From the NCBI RefSeq assembly GCF_030272615.1, contig NC_081409.1, positions 247,662,502 to 247,726,501 of the forward strand: a stretch of 64,000 nt of DNA, written 5' to 3'. Made by a program: the position numbers and the translations under genes. Below, piece after piece: positions 12,379 to 24,398 of this stretch. How positions within the stretch are numbered: the stretch's first letter is position 1; the number at the start of each line of letters is the position of its first letter. The stretch is from Cryptomeria japonica (taxonomy: Eukaryota; Streptophyta; Pinopsida; Cupressales; Cupressaceae). A model generated the notes under the pieces. That model worked only from the letters and a program-made list of their open reading frames with translations. It was not told where the DNA came from and searched no databases.

Positions 12379-13667
12379 TGGGTTGTGCAACAAATCCTTT
12401 TGTTATCACTTTAACAAGGGACAATTATGAGACATGGGCAAAATGCATCATTACATATTGTAGATGGTTTAATCTCTTGCATCATCTTTATGGACTTATT
12501 CATGAGCCAAAGACCAAAGAGAAGCAATCAATTTAGATCAATAATAATGATCATATCATAGGGTTTATTTTTTGTAGCATCAGTAAGAGCTTCCTCCATG
12601 ACATCTACCTCAAGTTTAGAGGTATTCAATGCCCATGCACAATTTGGACCTTTATTTGGGAGACTTTTGGGGATCCACATGTTACTCCATTCTAAAATTA
12701 TCCGACTTCATATTGCTTTCTTTAACTTGTTGATCTTGACAATATTCCTTTTCATGATGCTACCTTAGAGGAGATTGAATATGAAGCAACACTTGAGAGT
12801 TATGATGATTCAAAAGCTCTACCTGTAGCTCCTAGTTCTCTACTTGAGAGAACACATTCATCTTTTGTTCATGATTCATTGAGTACTACTGATGATTCAT
12901 TACATTAAGTATCTATTTGTCTTCTTGATTAGGATTCTTATTTTCCAAACATTGGTTCATTGTTTATGGAATCTCACATTTCATATTTGGTAGACACATT
13001 TGAGGGTTTATCTCTACTATTTGATGATAGTTATGATACAATTGTTGTCACTTCACATTTGTATTTGGAACTTGTTCACAATCAGTTTCTATTGGTTGAA
13101 GGGTTCCTTGTTTGTCACCTTCTATTATGATTGGGTATGTGTACCTATTTTTTTCATGGCGTCTTTATCATCCAAGGTCTTGGTGACATATGAGCCATTT
13201 TACAGACATCATCTCCCTACATTTGAATTTCATTTCCTACCAATTCCTATCTAAAATGGGAATCATTTCAACATTTGTACAGTTGGATTATCTTCTTCCC
13301 CAAGGGAGAAATATTGTTTGTTGTAATTGGACTGTTTTTTCTTCAGACACTCACCATTTTTGTAGGGCATTATTCATTATGGCGAGGCTATGTAATTTCT
13401 CTCTTTCCCTCCTATGGTGGATACTTGATTAAATATTTATGATGTATGTAGTTCTTGGGGCATATAATTGATTCTTCCATGTATCATCTTTTTTTTTTCT
13501 CTCTTTTGGAGAAGTTTTGTCCCACAAAGTTTTCTCATTTCCTCTAGTTTGTGATAAATTGCATTGCATTGCATTTTCATTATGCATGTATATCTAACAT
13601 GCCCTACTTGTTGGGACCCATTTTGCATCTTGCATCTCATAGTAATATACTCCCTAAGTTGTACTTA
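12379..13667 (+). pseudogene. Gag-only copia-like retrotransposon remnant
   Basis: From an ATG at 12379 the frame reads MGCATNPFVITLTRDNYETW, then HHLYGLIHEPK and later TIWTFIWETFGDPHV. This is the layout of copia N-terminal gag (UBN2-type) proteins: L-x-x-NYxxW, then G-x-I-x-P, then W. Stops and shifts interrupt the frame from about 12530 onward. The rest (about 12770-13440) keeps long acidic open stretches without protease, integrase or reverse transcriptase motifs. It is followed by a polypurine tract and an LTR start at 13668. It is therefore either an internally deleted copia or a gag-only non-autonomous element. A matching 5' LTR was not found. Confidence 0.5.
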
Positions 13668-13675
13668 AGGGGAAA
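13668..13675 (+). other. Polypurine tract of the gag-only element
   Basis: The run aaggggaaa lies directly before TGTTGGAG, the usual arrangement for plus-strand priming at the 3' LTR of a copia element. Confidence 0.5.
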
Positions 13676-13741
13676 TGTTGGAGTAAATGTGGTTTTATCC
13701 CATTTATACAGGCTTAAGTTGTACTTAGGTAGCCAACTTAA

Positions 13742-13750
13742 TACTTTATT
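13742..13750. repeat. SINE target-site duplication, left
   Basis: The nine bases tactttatt match 13918-13926 exactly and bracket the SINE. Confidence 0.6.
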
Positions 13751-13917
13751 CTAGATTTATTTTTTTGATCGGTAAGGGACACCTTTTTAAGGTGTCAAAC
13801 ACTATTGTTGTTCAAATCTATGAGGACACCAGCCTGGTAGCCCAACAAGGATTTGAACCTTGGTGGCGGTTTCACCAAGCAAGTGTTTTAACCAGTGTAC
13901 TACATGGGTCACCCCTG
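13751..13917 (-). mobile_element. tRNA-derived SINE (Au-like)
   Basis: On the minus strand the element starts CAGGGGTGACCCATG. Next come an internal RNA polymerase III box A (TAGTACACTGG, 13902-13892) and box B (GGTTCAAATCC, 13859-13849), about 32 bp apart as in tRNA-related promoters. It ends ACCGATCAAAAAAAT. The body after box B is not tRNA-like, which separates it from a tRNA gene. It is 167 bp, with 9-bp target-site duplications (aataaagta on this strand). The 3' end resembles that of plant Au-type SINEs as I remember them; the family name is tentative, the SINE class is firm. Confidence 0.8.
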
Positions 13918-13926
13918 TACTTTATT
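13918..13926. repeat. SINE target-site duplication, right
   Basis: Exact copy of 13742-13750. Confidence 0.6.
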
Positions 13927-14150
13927 ATATATTAGTTGCATAAAATATAATTTATTATTTTTATCTATACAATAGTTGCACATCTATTTATCTCTACCTC
14001 ATCACATATCTTCTATTTATATAGCATGTTTGTATATTTTTTAGAATCTCAATAAATTTTATTCACTCATTGGTTAAATAGTCCTATTGCTTTTCTTGTG
14101 CATTGTGGAGGTGGTTGTGTTTCATATTGTTATTCCTAGGTGGTTACATG

Positions 14151-14658
14151 AATATAAAACATATTTAAACTAATTGTTATTATGTCTTGTTATTTAAATC
14201 TATTCATTTCACAACTCATAATACTATCTCATACCTTGATGAGCAACCAGTAGAACATTTTAAATTCAACCACTATAAATAATTAGAATCTATAAACTAG
14301 TATTTAAAGCAATCATGTAAATCAAGCTTGTTGTTGTTTAAGAGTAAAGAAGGTTTTGAAGGGACCTGAAACCCTATTTACAAAACACTACCATAAGAAT
14401 AATCACAGCTAAACAATAGCCAACAACCATACAAAATACTAAAACACATAAGAAAGAAAGACAGTAAAATAGAACGACAAGAAAATAGGTAGTAGAGAAA
14501 AAAACACTAAAGGAGGTTTTTGAGGGACTCAACCAACTTGGCCTCCAACTAGTGTAAGTTGTAAGACATATTCTTCATCTCTGGCATATCAATTATAGCC
14601 TTCTCAATAGACTTCTTTAAGTCGCCTCGAGTTCGAGAACACAAGCCCTTATCATTAG
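14151..14658. other. Non-coding spacer before Copia-1
   Basis: AT-rich sequence with no supported frame; nothing recognised. Confidence 0.4.
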
Positions 14659-15882
14659 TGTTGGCAATTTGAAGGAATTGATTATGTGTTGCATTGATGT
14701 TTGTCATTGATGTCAACACTAGCTTGTTTGGTTGTCTATCGAGTTCTAGTAGAGTGGTTCGATTGGGATGATGATCATGAGACCATCTCTAGTATTCTCT
14801 GGTATGTTCAGATTGGTAGAAATGGTTTGGTTCGATCATTCATGTGGTTCAAATGTGTGTCATATTTAGTTGGTTCATGATTCGATGATCTGGAAACTAT
14901 AATATGTTCTAGTAAGCCTTTTGGTTACCGGTAAGGGTTTTACCAGCAGAGCTTCGTTGAAGAAATTTTGATGGATTCGATAAGTGGTGTTGGTGTGGCT
15001 TCTAGAAGGATCTCTAGATGTTGATGGTTATCATGTTCATGTTCTAGTTGATTGGTGGTGTTGCATTTGGCTTATGGCGATCTAATTTAGGTCTAGTGCT
15101 ATTCTGTGTTATTGACTTCTAGGTTATGGACCAGTTTGTGTAACGTGTTGGTGGATGCTCCCGATGCATTACTAGTTGGATTTATTGATTGGATAATGTT
15201 GTTTCAGTCTTAGGCCAACTTGGATTATCATTGGTTTGTGGGTTTATGTAATGGATTTATTGTATTACCTTTTAGGTGGCCAACCTAATTGTTTAGGTCT
15301 CAGGTTTGTATAAATATGATTTAAGATCTCTTTGTAGGTAATGGTCAAGGTTATAGGTTATGTGATTATCTATGTCTGAATAAGATTGTAATCATATGCA
15401 GAGGATTTGGGTGATCATACGTGATTGAATTGGGTTTGTGAAAGAGGTTTAAGATCTCTGGTATTGAGCTTAACCAAAACTGTACTCGGGCATAAGAGAT
15501 GTTATTCTTGTAGTTCAATCTTCTTTCCGGATTGTAGTTTGAAGATTTCTTGTAGTCACTAAGGGTCCTTTTGTGATGAGAAGTGTATTCTAGGAAGTGT
15601 GCCTTTTTGCATGTGCAAGCCCCTTATATGTAATATTTATTCATCTGATCAGTTGATAGATATTGTGGCTCACCAATCCCACCGTGGTTTTTCCTCTTTG
15701 AGGTTTTCCACGTATAAATCTCTGTGTTATGGTGTTGATCTTTGTGGTTGCATTATTACTTGTTGTTATTTTCTTTTATGCATACTGGTTACTAAGTTTT
15801 TGTGTTAATAAGGTTAAAATTAATCATATCGAGAGAACATTGTTTCACTCCCCCTCCCTCTCAGTGTTCTTGGATTCCAACA
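14659..15882 (+). repeat. 5' LTR of Copia-1
   Basis: The 1,224-bp segment begins TGTTGGCAATTTG and ends GATTCCAACA, a TG...CA pair with short inverted ends, and is followed directly by a primer-binding site. It is in the plus orientation. No matching 3' LTR exists in the window because the element is cut off near 37745. Confidence 0.85.
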
Positions 15883-15884
15883 AT

Positions 15885-15900
15885 TAGTATCAGAGCCTGG
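15885..15900 (+). other. Primer-binding site of Copia-1
   Basis: TAGTATCAGAGCCTGG matches the 3' end complement of initiator tRNA-Met used by most plant copia elements, two bases after the LTR. Confidence 0.85.
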
Positions 15901-15953
15901 TACCTCAAAATAAGTCTAACAGCTTGAGGAATATCTTGTATCCAAGAATCCAT

Positions 15954-16331
15954 GGAGATGAGTTTGAGGAAAGAACTTGAAGTAGCACTTGAAGACTATG
16001 ATGCTGAAAAAATTGAAGAATATGAAGTTGCAAGATGAGTTGAGATCTACAAAGGAATTCATCTTTACTTTGTAAGAGAAGTTGTCATCTGCTCAAGCCA
16101 AAATGAAAGAACTCTGTGATCAATTACAATATCAGGATGATGAAGAAAATAATGCTCTTAAGGAACTATGCCAAAAGTTGAGTCATGAAAATGTTGTCAT
16201 GAAGAATGAAATGAAAGCCCTAACCATGAGAATGTGCAAGGAAATTGAAGACCAGAAGAAGAATGAAGAAAATATTTCCAAATATCTAAAAGATAGATCT
16301 GAAGAATGCATTAGGTTCGCACATGAGAATG
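15954..16331 (+). pseudogene. Copia-1 gag, N-terminal fragment (coiled coil)
   Basis: The open segment 16082-16331 encodes a glutamate- and lysine-rich helix (KELCQKLSHENVVMKNEMK) typical of a long coiled coil. Upstream sequence shifts frame and contains stops. The usual UBN2 gag domain, present in Copia-2, is missing here, so the 5' part of gag has been deleted. The frame is interrupted at 16331 by the LTR-pair insertion and resumes at 27456. The gag coiled coil would drive particle assembly. Confidence 0.7.
16327..16331. repeat. TSD of the LTR-pair insertion, left
   Basis: gaatg here and at 27451-27455 flank the insertion exactly. Confidence 0.85.
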
Positions 16332-17375
16332 TGATGCATTCAAGGTAGGGAGATCTAATGAAGGACATCCCATCCTTCCAGCCTAACACAAACACCATGC
16401 AAGATATACTGGTAACCAGTAATACAATGCCATAAATAGCAGAAAGAACAACCGGTAACAACACAGAATACAAAACCAGTAAATAGTATGAATAAATCTT
16501 ATTATAGTGTGAAGAACTACATATGCCACATGTTGGACTGCAACCAAGGATTACAAAACAACTCTTACAACTTAGATCTATGATTCGCAAATCATCCTCT
16601 CAAAAAATTATCATTTGGTACCAGCTTCCACTGTTTTGCACTGATCCAAACCTCAGTCATCTCATCTTTAGTCTCCCCAAACTAGAATCTCTCTGAAATC
16701 AATATATAAATCTAAGATTCACAGATCTTCTGCTCAGCGAATAGGTGTCCGTTAATAGTCTAGATTATTTTGCATTGATCCGGACTTCAGCCATCCCGGC
16801 TTCAATCTCCTGAGACAAGAATCTCTTTGGAAACTACATTGTGCTCGATCTCGAACATCAGTCCTCTATCTTCCATCTTATGTCTTCCCTATTCTCAAAT
16901 GATTCACAAACCTCTATTTATATCGTCCGCAAATAATAATAACTTGATAAAGTCGGTCCAAAGACCAACCGGTTCATGAAATGTGTAATGGTAACATGTT
17001 GGATCAAATCATTAAGAACAACTTCCAGTGCACAAAACATCACGTGGTCCTCTAAGAACATCGAAAAATAATTAAGAAACATAAATCAGCGATCTACAAA
17101 TCACGGGAATTAACTGCAACCTGATCCAACTTTACTCAACACACTACAAGACTAACCGGTAAGAACATATCAACTTGGCCAATACCGAAATCGATAACTC
17201 ATCAGAATTGAATCCAAATACTATGAAAATCGAACATGACAAAGATCATGAACTAGAGGGAATAAACCCAAAACCACAATGCTAAACTCTCAAACATTAA
17301 GGAATGTCAGGATCTCAAGCAATTCCACCGCAAACTGCCTCAACCAGTAAGAACTACACTGGTTCTCTTGCATCA
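16332..17375 (-). repeat. 3' LTR of the minimal LTR element
   Basis: This copy is intact, 1,044 bp. It matches 17531-18495 plus 27386-27450 throughout, for example gccacatgttgga, acttagatctatgat and accacaatgctaaactctc. Confidence 0.85.
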
Positions 17376-17513
17376 GACTCTCAAGGTTAATTGAAAAGTG
17401 ACTCTTGTCACTTGATCTAGTTTGGCGATCTGAACAAGTCCACAAGTTGCCTCAACTTCTTCTCCAACCAATCAGTGCATAACCAAGTCTTCCTCCAACA
17501 ACAGGTTCAAAAA

Positions 17514-17530
17514 CCAACTCTAATACCACT
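17514..17530 (-). other. Primer-binding site of the minimal LTR element
   Basis: On the minus strand AGTGGTATTAGAGTTGG follows the end of the 5' LTR. It resembles the tRNA-Met site TGGTATCAGAGC with one or two changes. Confidence 0.7.
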
Positions 17531-18495
17531 TGATGCAATCAAGGTAGGGAGATCAAATGAAGGAAATCCCATCCTTGCAGCCTAACACAAACATCATGCA
17601 AGATATACTAGTAACCGGTAACACAATGCCAGAAATAATAGAAAGAACAACCGATAACAACAAATAATACAAAACCAATAAACAATATGAATAAATCTTA
17701 TTATAGTCTGAAGAATTACAGATGCCACATGTTGGACCACATCCTAGGATTATACAACAACTCTTACAACTTAGATCTATGATCCGCAGATCATCCTCTC
17801 AACAAATCATCATCTGGTAACAACTTCCACTATTTTACACTGATCCGAACATCAGCCATCCCCGCTTAAGTCTCCCCAAAGTAGAATCTCTCTGGAATCA
17901 ATTTACAAACCTAAGATTCACAGATCTTCTGCTCAATGAAAAGGTCTTTGGTAATAGTCTGCACTATTATGCACTGATCCAGACTTCAGCCATCTCTGCT
18001 TAAATCTCCCTGGACCAGAATCTCTCTGAAAACTACAGCCTCCTTGATCTCGAACTTCAGTCCTCTATCTTTCGTGTTCTCAAATAATTTACAAACCTCT
18101 ATTTATAACATCTACAAATAATAGTAACTTGATCAAGTCGGTCCAAAGACCAACCAGTTTATGAAACGTGTAATGGTAATATGTCAACTAAAATCATTAA
18201 GAACAACTTCCAATGCACAAAAAATCATGTGGTCCTCCGAGAACATCGAAAAAGACTCAACAAACATAAATCAATCATCAGCAAGTCACGAGAATCAACT
18301 GCAACCCGATAGAGCTTTTCTCAACACACTAGAAGACTAACCGGCAAGAACATATCAACCGGGCCAATACTGGAATCGATAACTCACCGAAATTAAATCC
18401 AAATGCCATGAAAATCGAACATGACAAAGATCACAAACTCAAAGGAATAAACCTAAAACCACAATGCTAAACTCTCAAACATGAAGGAATGCCAT
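17531..18495 (-). repeat. 5' LTR of the minimal LTR element, larger part
   Basis: This part runs from TGATGCAATC to the CACTA insertion point; the remaining 65 bp are at 27386-27450. Confidence 0.85.
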
Positions 18496-18559
18496 CACTA
18501 ATACATTTGGGGTCAAATTCCAACGGACAAGGAGCATTGTGTGAAATTTTGATTTTTTT

Positions 18560-18960
18560 TTTTTTAAAATGCCTGTGTTCATCGGAATTCTGACGATAAT
18601 CCAAAGACATTAGGGTTTTTTTGAAAAAGTGCCCTTGTTCATTGGAATTTTGACGAACGCGTGCATTACTTAAAAAAAAAAGAAAAGACCAAAATCCCGC
18701 CTCTTTACAAAATCCCGCCTATCTCATTCGTCCCGCCTCTGTAGCAATCATTGGTGACAAACACGGCCGCAGCGGGGGAACGGGGGAACGAAGTGCCACG
18801 GGCACAAAGTGCTAAGGGCTGGCACATAACCAGCGAGGATGACCGCAAGGGAGCCCAAAATGGGCTGTGTAAACAGCGATGCCCGGGCCTCCGTCAACAA
18901 CAATGAGAAATATTTTTGGATGCGAGCGCTCGAGGACTGGTATTTTTGCGGTGATAAATT
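18560..18960. other. Left subterminal region of the CACTA element
   Basis: The motif ATCGGAATTCTGACGA and its variant TTGGAATTTTGACGAA recur, followed by a GC-rich patch with cccgcctct repeats and ggggaacggggg. GC content is well above the surroundings, as usual for CACTA ends. Confidence 0.55.
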
Positions 18961-20786
18961 TTCTTGAACTTGTGCTATAGTTGTATCAACAAAATTCCTT
19001 GCTAGTTAGGGTATTAGAACAGATTAATCAAGATAATTTATGGTTCATTTTCGTTACATTAATATGGTCGGAAAATAAATCTACATCTTGATACAAGATT
19101 GTAATCTCCTCCCCCATCACCCCCATTTCTCCCCATGTAATACAAAGAATCCAGACAGAGGAATTATAGGCATAAATTCAACTACTTCACCGATCACTCA
19201 TTCAATCCATCCATCTATTGAAACCATAACTGATTTAATTCCTAGATAATCTTGTTTATTCTTTGCACATTAGAATAATAATAAATTTAATATCAAGTAG
19301 GTAGAGTTTTTTACAATTTTAATTATGTAATACTTTATCATTATATATCAGTGAGTCATATGAACTCACACTTCATGATTAGTATGTAATATCTCCAGTT
19401 AGAATATTAAGTAATATTTCACTAAATTTCTCACCTCAAAAATTTCTCCACCTTAATGATAGTTAATGTTAAGGATTGAATGAAACAAACTCTTGTTCAT
19501 GGATCACCTTCTTAGCCTCCTATGGAAGTCATTCTTTGTGTGGTCTACCATGACCATAATCAGGGTCTTAATAAATGCATTAGATACTCTTTATTATCAA
19601 TAAGAGAGTTATCATAATATAGTCGTGGTGAGTGGTTACAAATTAGATTAGTGGGTCTATAGTTCCCACTTGGTTTGTAATTAGAAACATTATCATTTCT
19701 TAGTTGTATGGAAACTACAAATTCATGCATCTAGCCAACAATACACACTAGCTATTATATGATTCCACTAATGAGAGAAGCCTAGTTAGTCTTATAGTTT
19801 GTGGAATTAGTCATGTCCCTCATATAGAATATCTATATATGGAGTATTCTTGCCTATAGATTACCTATTATTTTGCTTAATAATGTGATTATTTCACATA
19901 CATCATAAAAGTGCCCTTCTAATATGTTTGTGCATCAATCTTGAAACCATATTTTTATTAACCAACCAATGATAAGAATTATCTTAAACACACCTCTATA
20001 TATTTGAATCCCACTAGCTTTGATAATCAACCATAATAACCTTAACAATGCATCGACGACAACAATGCCTAATAAATCATCAATTATCTTAGGTGAATAT
20101 AGCCAAAGCCAACCCATCAAATCCACTAATCTCTCTTGCATCCCAATCATAAAATTTTATGGTTGTTGGAACAAGCTTGGGAGATTTAGTTCTTCCTTTG
20201 CAAATCAACATACCCTATTTTGGTTTCCTAAATATTTACTAAATAACTTTGAAGATAAATTGGGAAGAGAATTCATCATATAGATATTTCTTTTCAACAT
20301 CCTTAGAGGACATTGTTTTGTCTATCAATTATTATAATAGCTAATACCCAATTGTTTTATAAGATAACAAGCAAAACCTCCTCTTCACAAACTATGTTTT
20401 CCTTAATAATCCAAGAATGAAAAAGGAACCCACATAAAAATTACTTACTCCCTACCATGAAGGCAAAAGAACATCCAATTTAAAGATAGATGTACCAAAA
20501 GGAAAGAAATATCACCTCAAAATCTATCTTGAACTTATACATTGAATCTATATACACGAGAATCCCCTTAATAACTCTCTCACAACTTTCAATGCTAGAA
20601 GAATGAGTGTTTTCACAAGACTTTCATACTATGATATTTATATCAAGATTCACTTGCATAGTTTTAGAGTCAAGCTGACCCATTCTCATGAGTAGTTCTT
20701 ATGAACCCCTCTTAAGAATGGATCACTTAGTACTCATTTCATCAAAGTGATGCTCACAATATTATTGAAAAATTGTATTATTGTTC

Positions 20787-20828
20787 CAAATTTTGTGGAT
20801 ATTTAGGAGACACAAATAAAATATAAAT
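20787..20828 (+). repeat. 42-bp exact direct repeat, copy 1
   Basis: A 42-base block starting caaattttgtggatattt recurs exactly at 21975-22016, 1,188 bp away. Both copies are preceded by TGTTC or TGTTT, so they may be the starts of two LTRs, the first truncated. Confidence 0.8.
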
Positions 20829-21974
20829 ATAATCATTCCATATTTTTGTAGGAGATATTGGAATGAGACTAATAAGAAGAGTAGTAAACATGAGTCACAA
20901 TGAGCACTTTAGAATAAATCTAAACATTATAAGGAAGAGTAGCTTGGAAAAATAGAAGCGTAATTTATTTTCCAACATGCAAGATCATTACTTGGGAAAG
21001 AATCTTGAAAGAGGATTGAAAAGATTCCTTGAGCTAACATTGTCTCACTTATCCAAAATTATGAGGAAGGATTCATTAATGAAATGGTCATTAACAAGAT
21101 GGAGAGAATAATAATTTAGCTTGGCCATGACACAAAGTCTTAGAATAGATGCCAACCTTGGTGAATGGAATGAAAATCCCAAACAATTAATGAGTGGTGA
21201 GACAAGTAGAGGCATCTATAAATTTTGTTTTGAATATATATAAAATAAATAAAAAATGGGACTAAAACCAAGGGAAATGCACATGGAAAGGATATGATGA
21301 AAATCAAAATAAATAGTCTGAAGATAATATTAGTTACCTAAAGGATATTCCACTTGACTATTTGGTATATCATAACTATTTTGACAAATTTTGAAACCAT
21401 TAGAGGTACCTTTTACTCTGTAGATGAGGCATTCATTCATGTTGATGAGGTAACCTCCATCCCAAACCACCTATTTCACTCTTCTTCCTTTGTGTACCTC
21501 TTTTATTCTTCCATTACCTCTTCGCTTACCTAAATTCAATCCAAAACATAGTGTATATAGCATCAAAAAAATTCCATATTTGATTAATAGTATCCACAAC
21601 ATATCGAAAAGACAAATGCCACACTTACTGTGTCATCAACCAAAAATAATTTACTTACATATTCAAAGAGTTCAATAATGGAGAAACATCCATGCGGTGC
21701 TCTACACATGTCCTTGAAGGTTCAAGAAATACTTATCCTCTATTGGTCCAAACTTTAAATCACTTTCCATGCATGAAAATAATTGCAACCATACACAATT
21801 TCCCACCCAATAGATTCTATCAAACTAGTTTACTATCTTAACATAGGGTCAAGGAAAAGCGGGCCAAAATAGGAATCCAAGTATCTTAAAAGCCTTCAAG
21901 ACCATAGTGGTGAGGATTGAATTTCTTTCTTTAGTGGTATCTTTCTGTAGATTAATTAGTTGGGGTAAATGTTT

Positions 21975-22016
21975 CAAATTTTGTGGATATTTAGGAGACA
22001 CAAATAAAATATAAAT
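21975..22016 (+). repeat. 42-bp exact direct repeat, copy 2
   Basis: Partner of 20787-20828. Confidence 0.8.
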
Positions 22017-22525
22017 GTAATAATTGTATTAGGACCTTTTCCTAATTAAAATATATATATAAATATTACATCCCTAAATATTGCATTCATAATAGGATAA
22101 ATTTCTGCAATATTGAGACTATATTCATAACAGATTTATAGTGATGAATAAAGAAATATTTAAGATTATCAAAAAATTGATGTTTTGTTTCTCCCAACCA
22201 TTATTGGATATTGGGTGATCTTTGAGGCATTATGTCAAATAGTTCATGTGCCTTATCTAAGCTTACATATTTTGCATGCATGTGTACCTGGGCAGTTGCA
22301 CTACAACATCTATACTCAGTAATCACATTTGGTTGGAAGTTTCTAAATCCATTTCAAACACATCTTGTGCATATCCTGCAATCTATGCTAATAGTGATTG
22401 TCTTTAATGGCTTCATTGTGTGCATAATTGATTGGCTCTTCACTCCTAAGACCTTCAAAAGTCTTTAATGGCTTCATTGAGTCTTTTTGTCTTCCAAATT
22501 CACCTACACCAACTTGAATTCTCCT

Positions 22526-23050
22526 TCAATGCTTGATTGCCTGTTCACTTGGAATTGAATTGATTTTATAGCTAAGAGATCACTTGATTTTATATGTCTT
22601 GGAAGCATTTTATCTCGATGGCTTTAAATTAAAGTAATTTCTCTTCTATCTGGTATTGGTGGAGCAGATCCTTTTATGATATGTAAGTTGAGAATATTTT
22701 ATGAAAGGTCCCTAAATGAATACACTTTAAACTAATTTTAATATACCTTGAAGTGTGCAATATGGAAGGTTGTATTCTTAATCTCCTACCCATTTCTTAA
22801 TTTAAAAGATGATATCTTTATTAAATATCTTTATTAACTTGATTTCTCCTTCAATTCATGATGAATGCTTGATTGCACGTTCACTTGGAATTGAATTGAT
22901 TTTATAATTAAGAGATCACTTGAATTGTAGGTAAACCCCTTCAAATGACAGGGTAGGCTTCCTTTTATACCTAATATATGTCTTGAAAGCATTTTATTGT
23001 GATGGCTTTAAATTAAAGTACTTTCTCTTCTATCTGGTATTGGTGGAGTA
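22526..23050 (+). repeat. Direct duplication of about 140-185 bp with an indel
   Basis: The block from cttgattgc-ttcacttggaattg to tatctggtattggtggag occurs at about 22530-22667 and 22866-23048. The second copy has about 45 extra bases (gtaggtaaaccccttc and following) after atcacttga. The gain or loss of a GTAGG-starting block looks like an intron-like or small-insert difference. Confidence 0.75.
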
Positions 23051-24398
23051 GAGGTTGCATTGCATCGTCCTAGGATACATATTTCCGCAGATAGAACACA
23101 AGTTAAATATATCCCAGGTCGATGCAAAGCAACCTCTGCTCTAGAGATCACCAAAAAATAGAGAAAGAACTTTAATTTAATGCCATTAGGATAAAAGTCT
23201 TTAATCAAGACAGATAAAATTTGAGTTTGATTGTCATCATTTACTTTGCCAAATTCTTCACACATAACTCCTGAATCAATTTCCTACTCACAAGAATTTT
23301 ATTATGTCTCAAATATAGGGAAACAGAAGGCTTCAAAAAGTAAACTTGAACATGCAACTAAATCCATTGACTAACTAGAAGAATAAAATTAAGAAACGGT
23401 TTGATCATTTGAGAGATGTTGTAGACTTGCAACTCACTAGTTAAGTTTTTGCGGGTAAGAATTTTTTTTGTTTTGGTTATGGTTGTGGTGTTTATAGGGA
23501 GACATTTACAAATTTATATCTATTTTCACTATTTAATGGTAATTTGATGTTCTTTCATATTTTTGTATATATTCTTTATAATAGCCTATTATATTGATTT
23601 GTTCTATTATGCATAATGGTGTGGGTTAGGCGGCTTTGTCGTCGGTGCATGAAAGCATTGAATGAGTTCTACTTTTAAAAATTACATGAAACATTTTTAA
23701 TTTATTTGATTCAGTGTTATTTGCAAAAAATGATTATCAATGATGTTTCCTTTCTCCAAGAATTGTCTAGGACCTTTCTGTTAGATAATATGTAACATCG
23801 AATGACTAAATCTTTTCATTACAAATGCTTATTTTATTTAATTATTATCTGAGCGTGAATTAAAATTTATATCTATATGGAAGCAGATCATACAAGTTCA
23901 AGAGTCATGTGCAAGCAAATTTCCTAAAAGAAAGCAAGCAGGCATTATCTTGAATGACATGGAAACAAGCTCATCAGCTACCTAGAAGAGAGCAATTGGA
24001 GAATGGAAGAGGAAAGTGTTTAAGGGTGATAAATAGATAGATAGTATGCAATACAAACAAACAATGTCTTGAGTTCTGATGTGACGTCTCTAATTTATGT
24101 CCAGAGGGTCTAACTGGTTTTGGAGTTCCTGCGAAACCTATTGGGCCATGCTTGGAGGAAATCACTGTGTTCATGCAAGGAGCACCTTTTTTCTATTATG
24201 AGAATGATACTTTTGCACCTAGGGATATTTGGAAGTCAATATCCAAAAATTTCTATAGTGTGGAACAAGAGTTGGCGGACTCGAAGTATAATTGTTAGCT
24301 TTCAGAAGACCAAGAGGTTATGTACACAATCTCCCAATAGAAGAGCGATTTCAATAATTACCTCTCCCCCCCATGACTATTCAGGAAGCACTTCCTTA

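Larger units (their letters stand above)
13676..14150 (+). repeat. Probable 3' LTR of the gag-only element (right end uncertain)
   Basis: The segment begins TGTTGGAGTAAATG directly after the polypurine tract and contains a SINE insertion at 13751-13917. The right end is not defined because no second LTR copy is available for comparison. Confidence 0.4.
18961..23621. other. CACTA interior, non-coding
   Basis: Long AT-rich sequence without a supported gene. Short frames near 19935-20283 (both strands) and 22232-22468 show no motif I recognise. Two internal duplications are listed separately. The segment around 21970-22160 has features of a worn LTR (TGTTTCAAATTTTG start after ttggggtaaa). Confidence 0.45.

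Noticed and set aside
13751-13917. tRNA gene
   Set aside because: Boxes A and B are good, but there is no acceptor stem or anticodon arm. The element has a non-tRNA body, an A-rich tail and target duplications, so it is a SINE.
19935-20283. Possible LINE reverse transcriptase remnant
   Set aside because: A few hydrophobic stretches on the minus strand recall a LINE tail, but no catalytic or diagnostic motif could be found.
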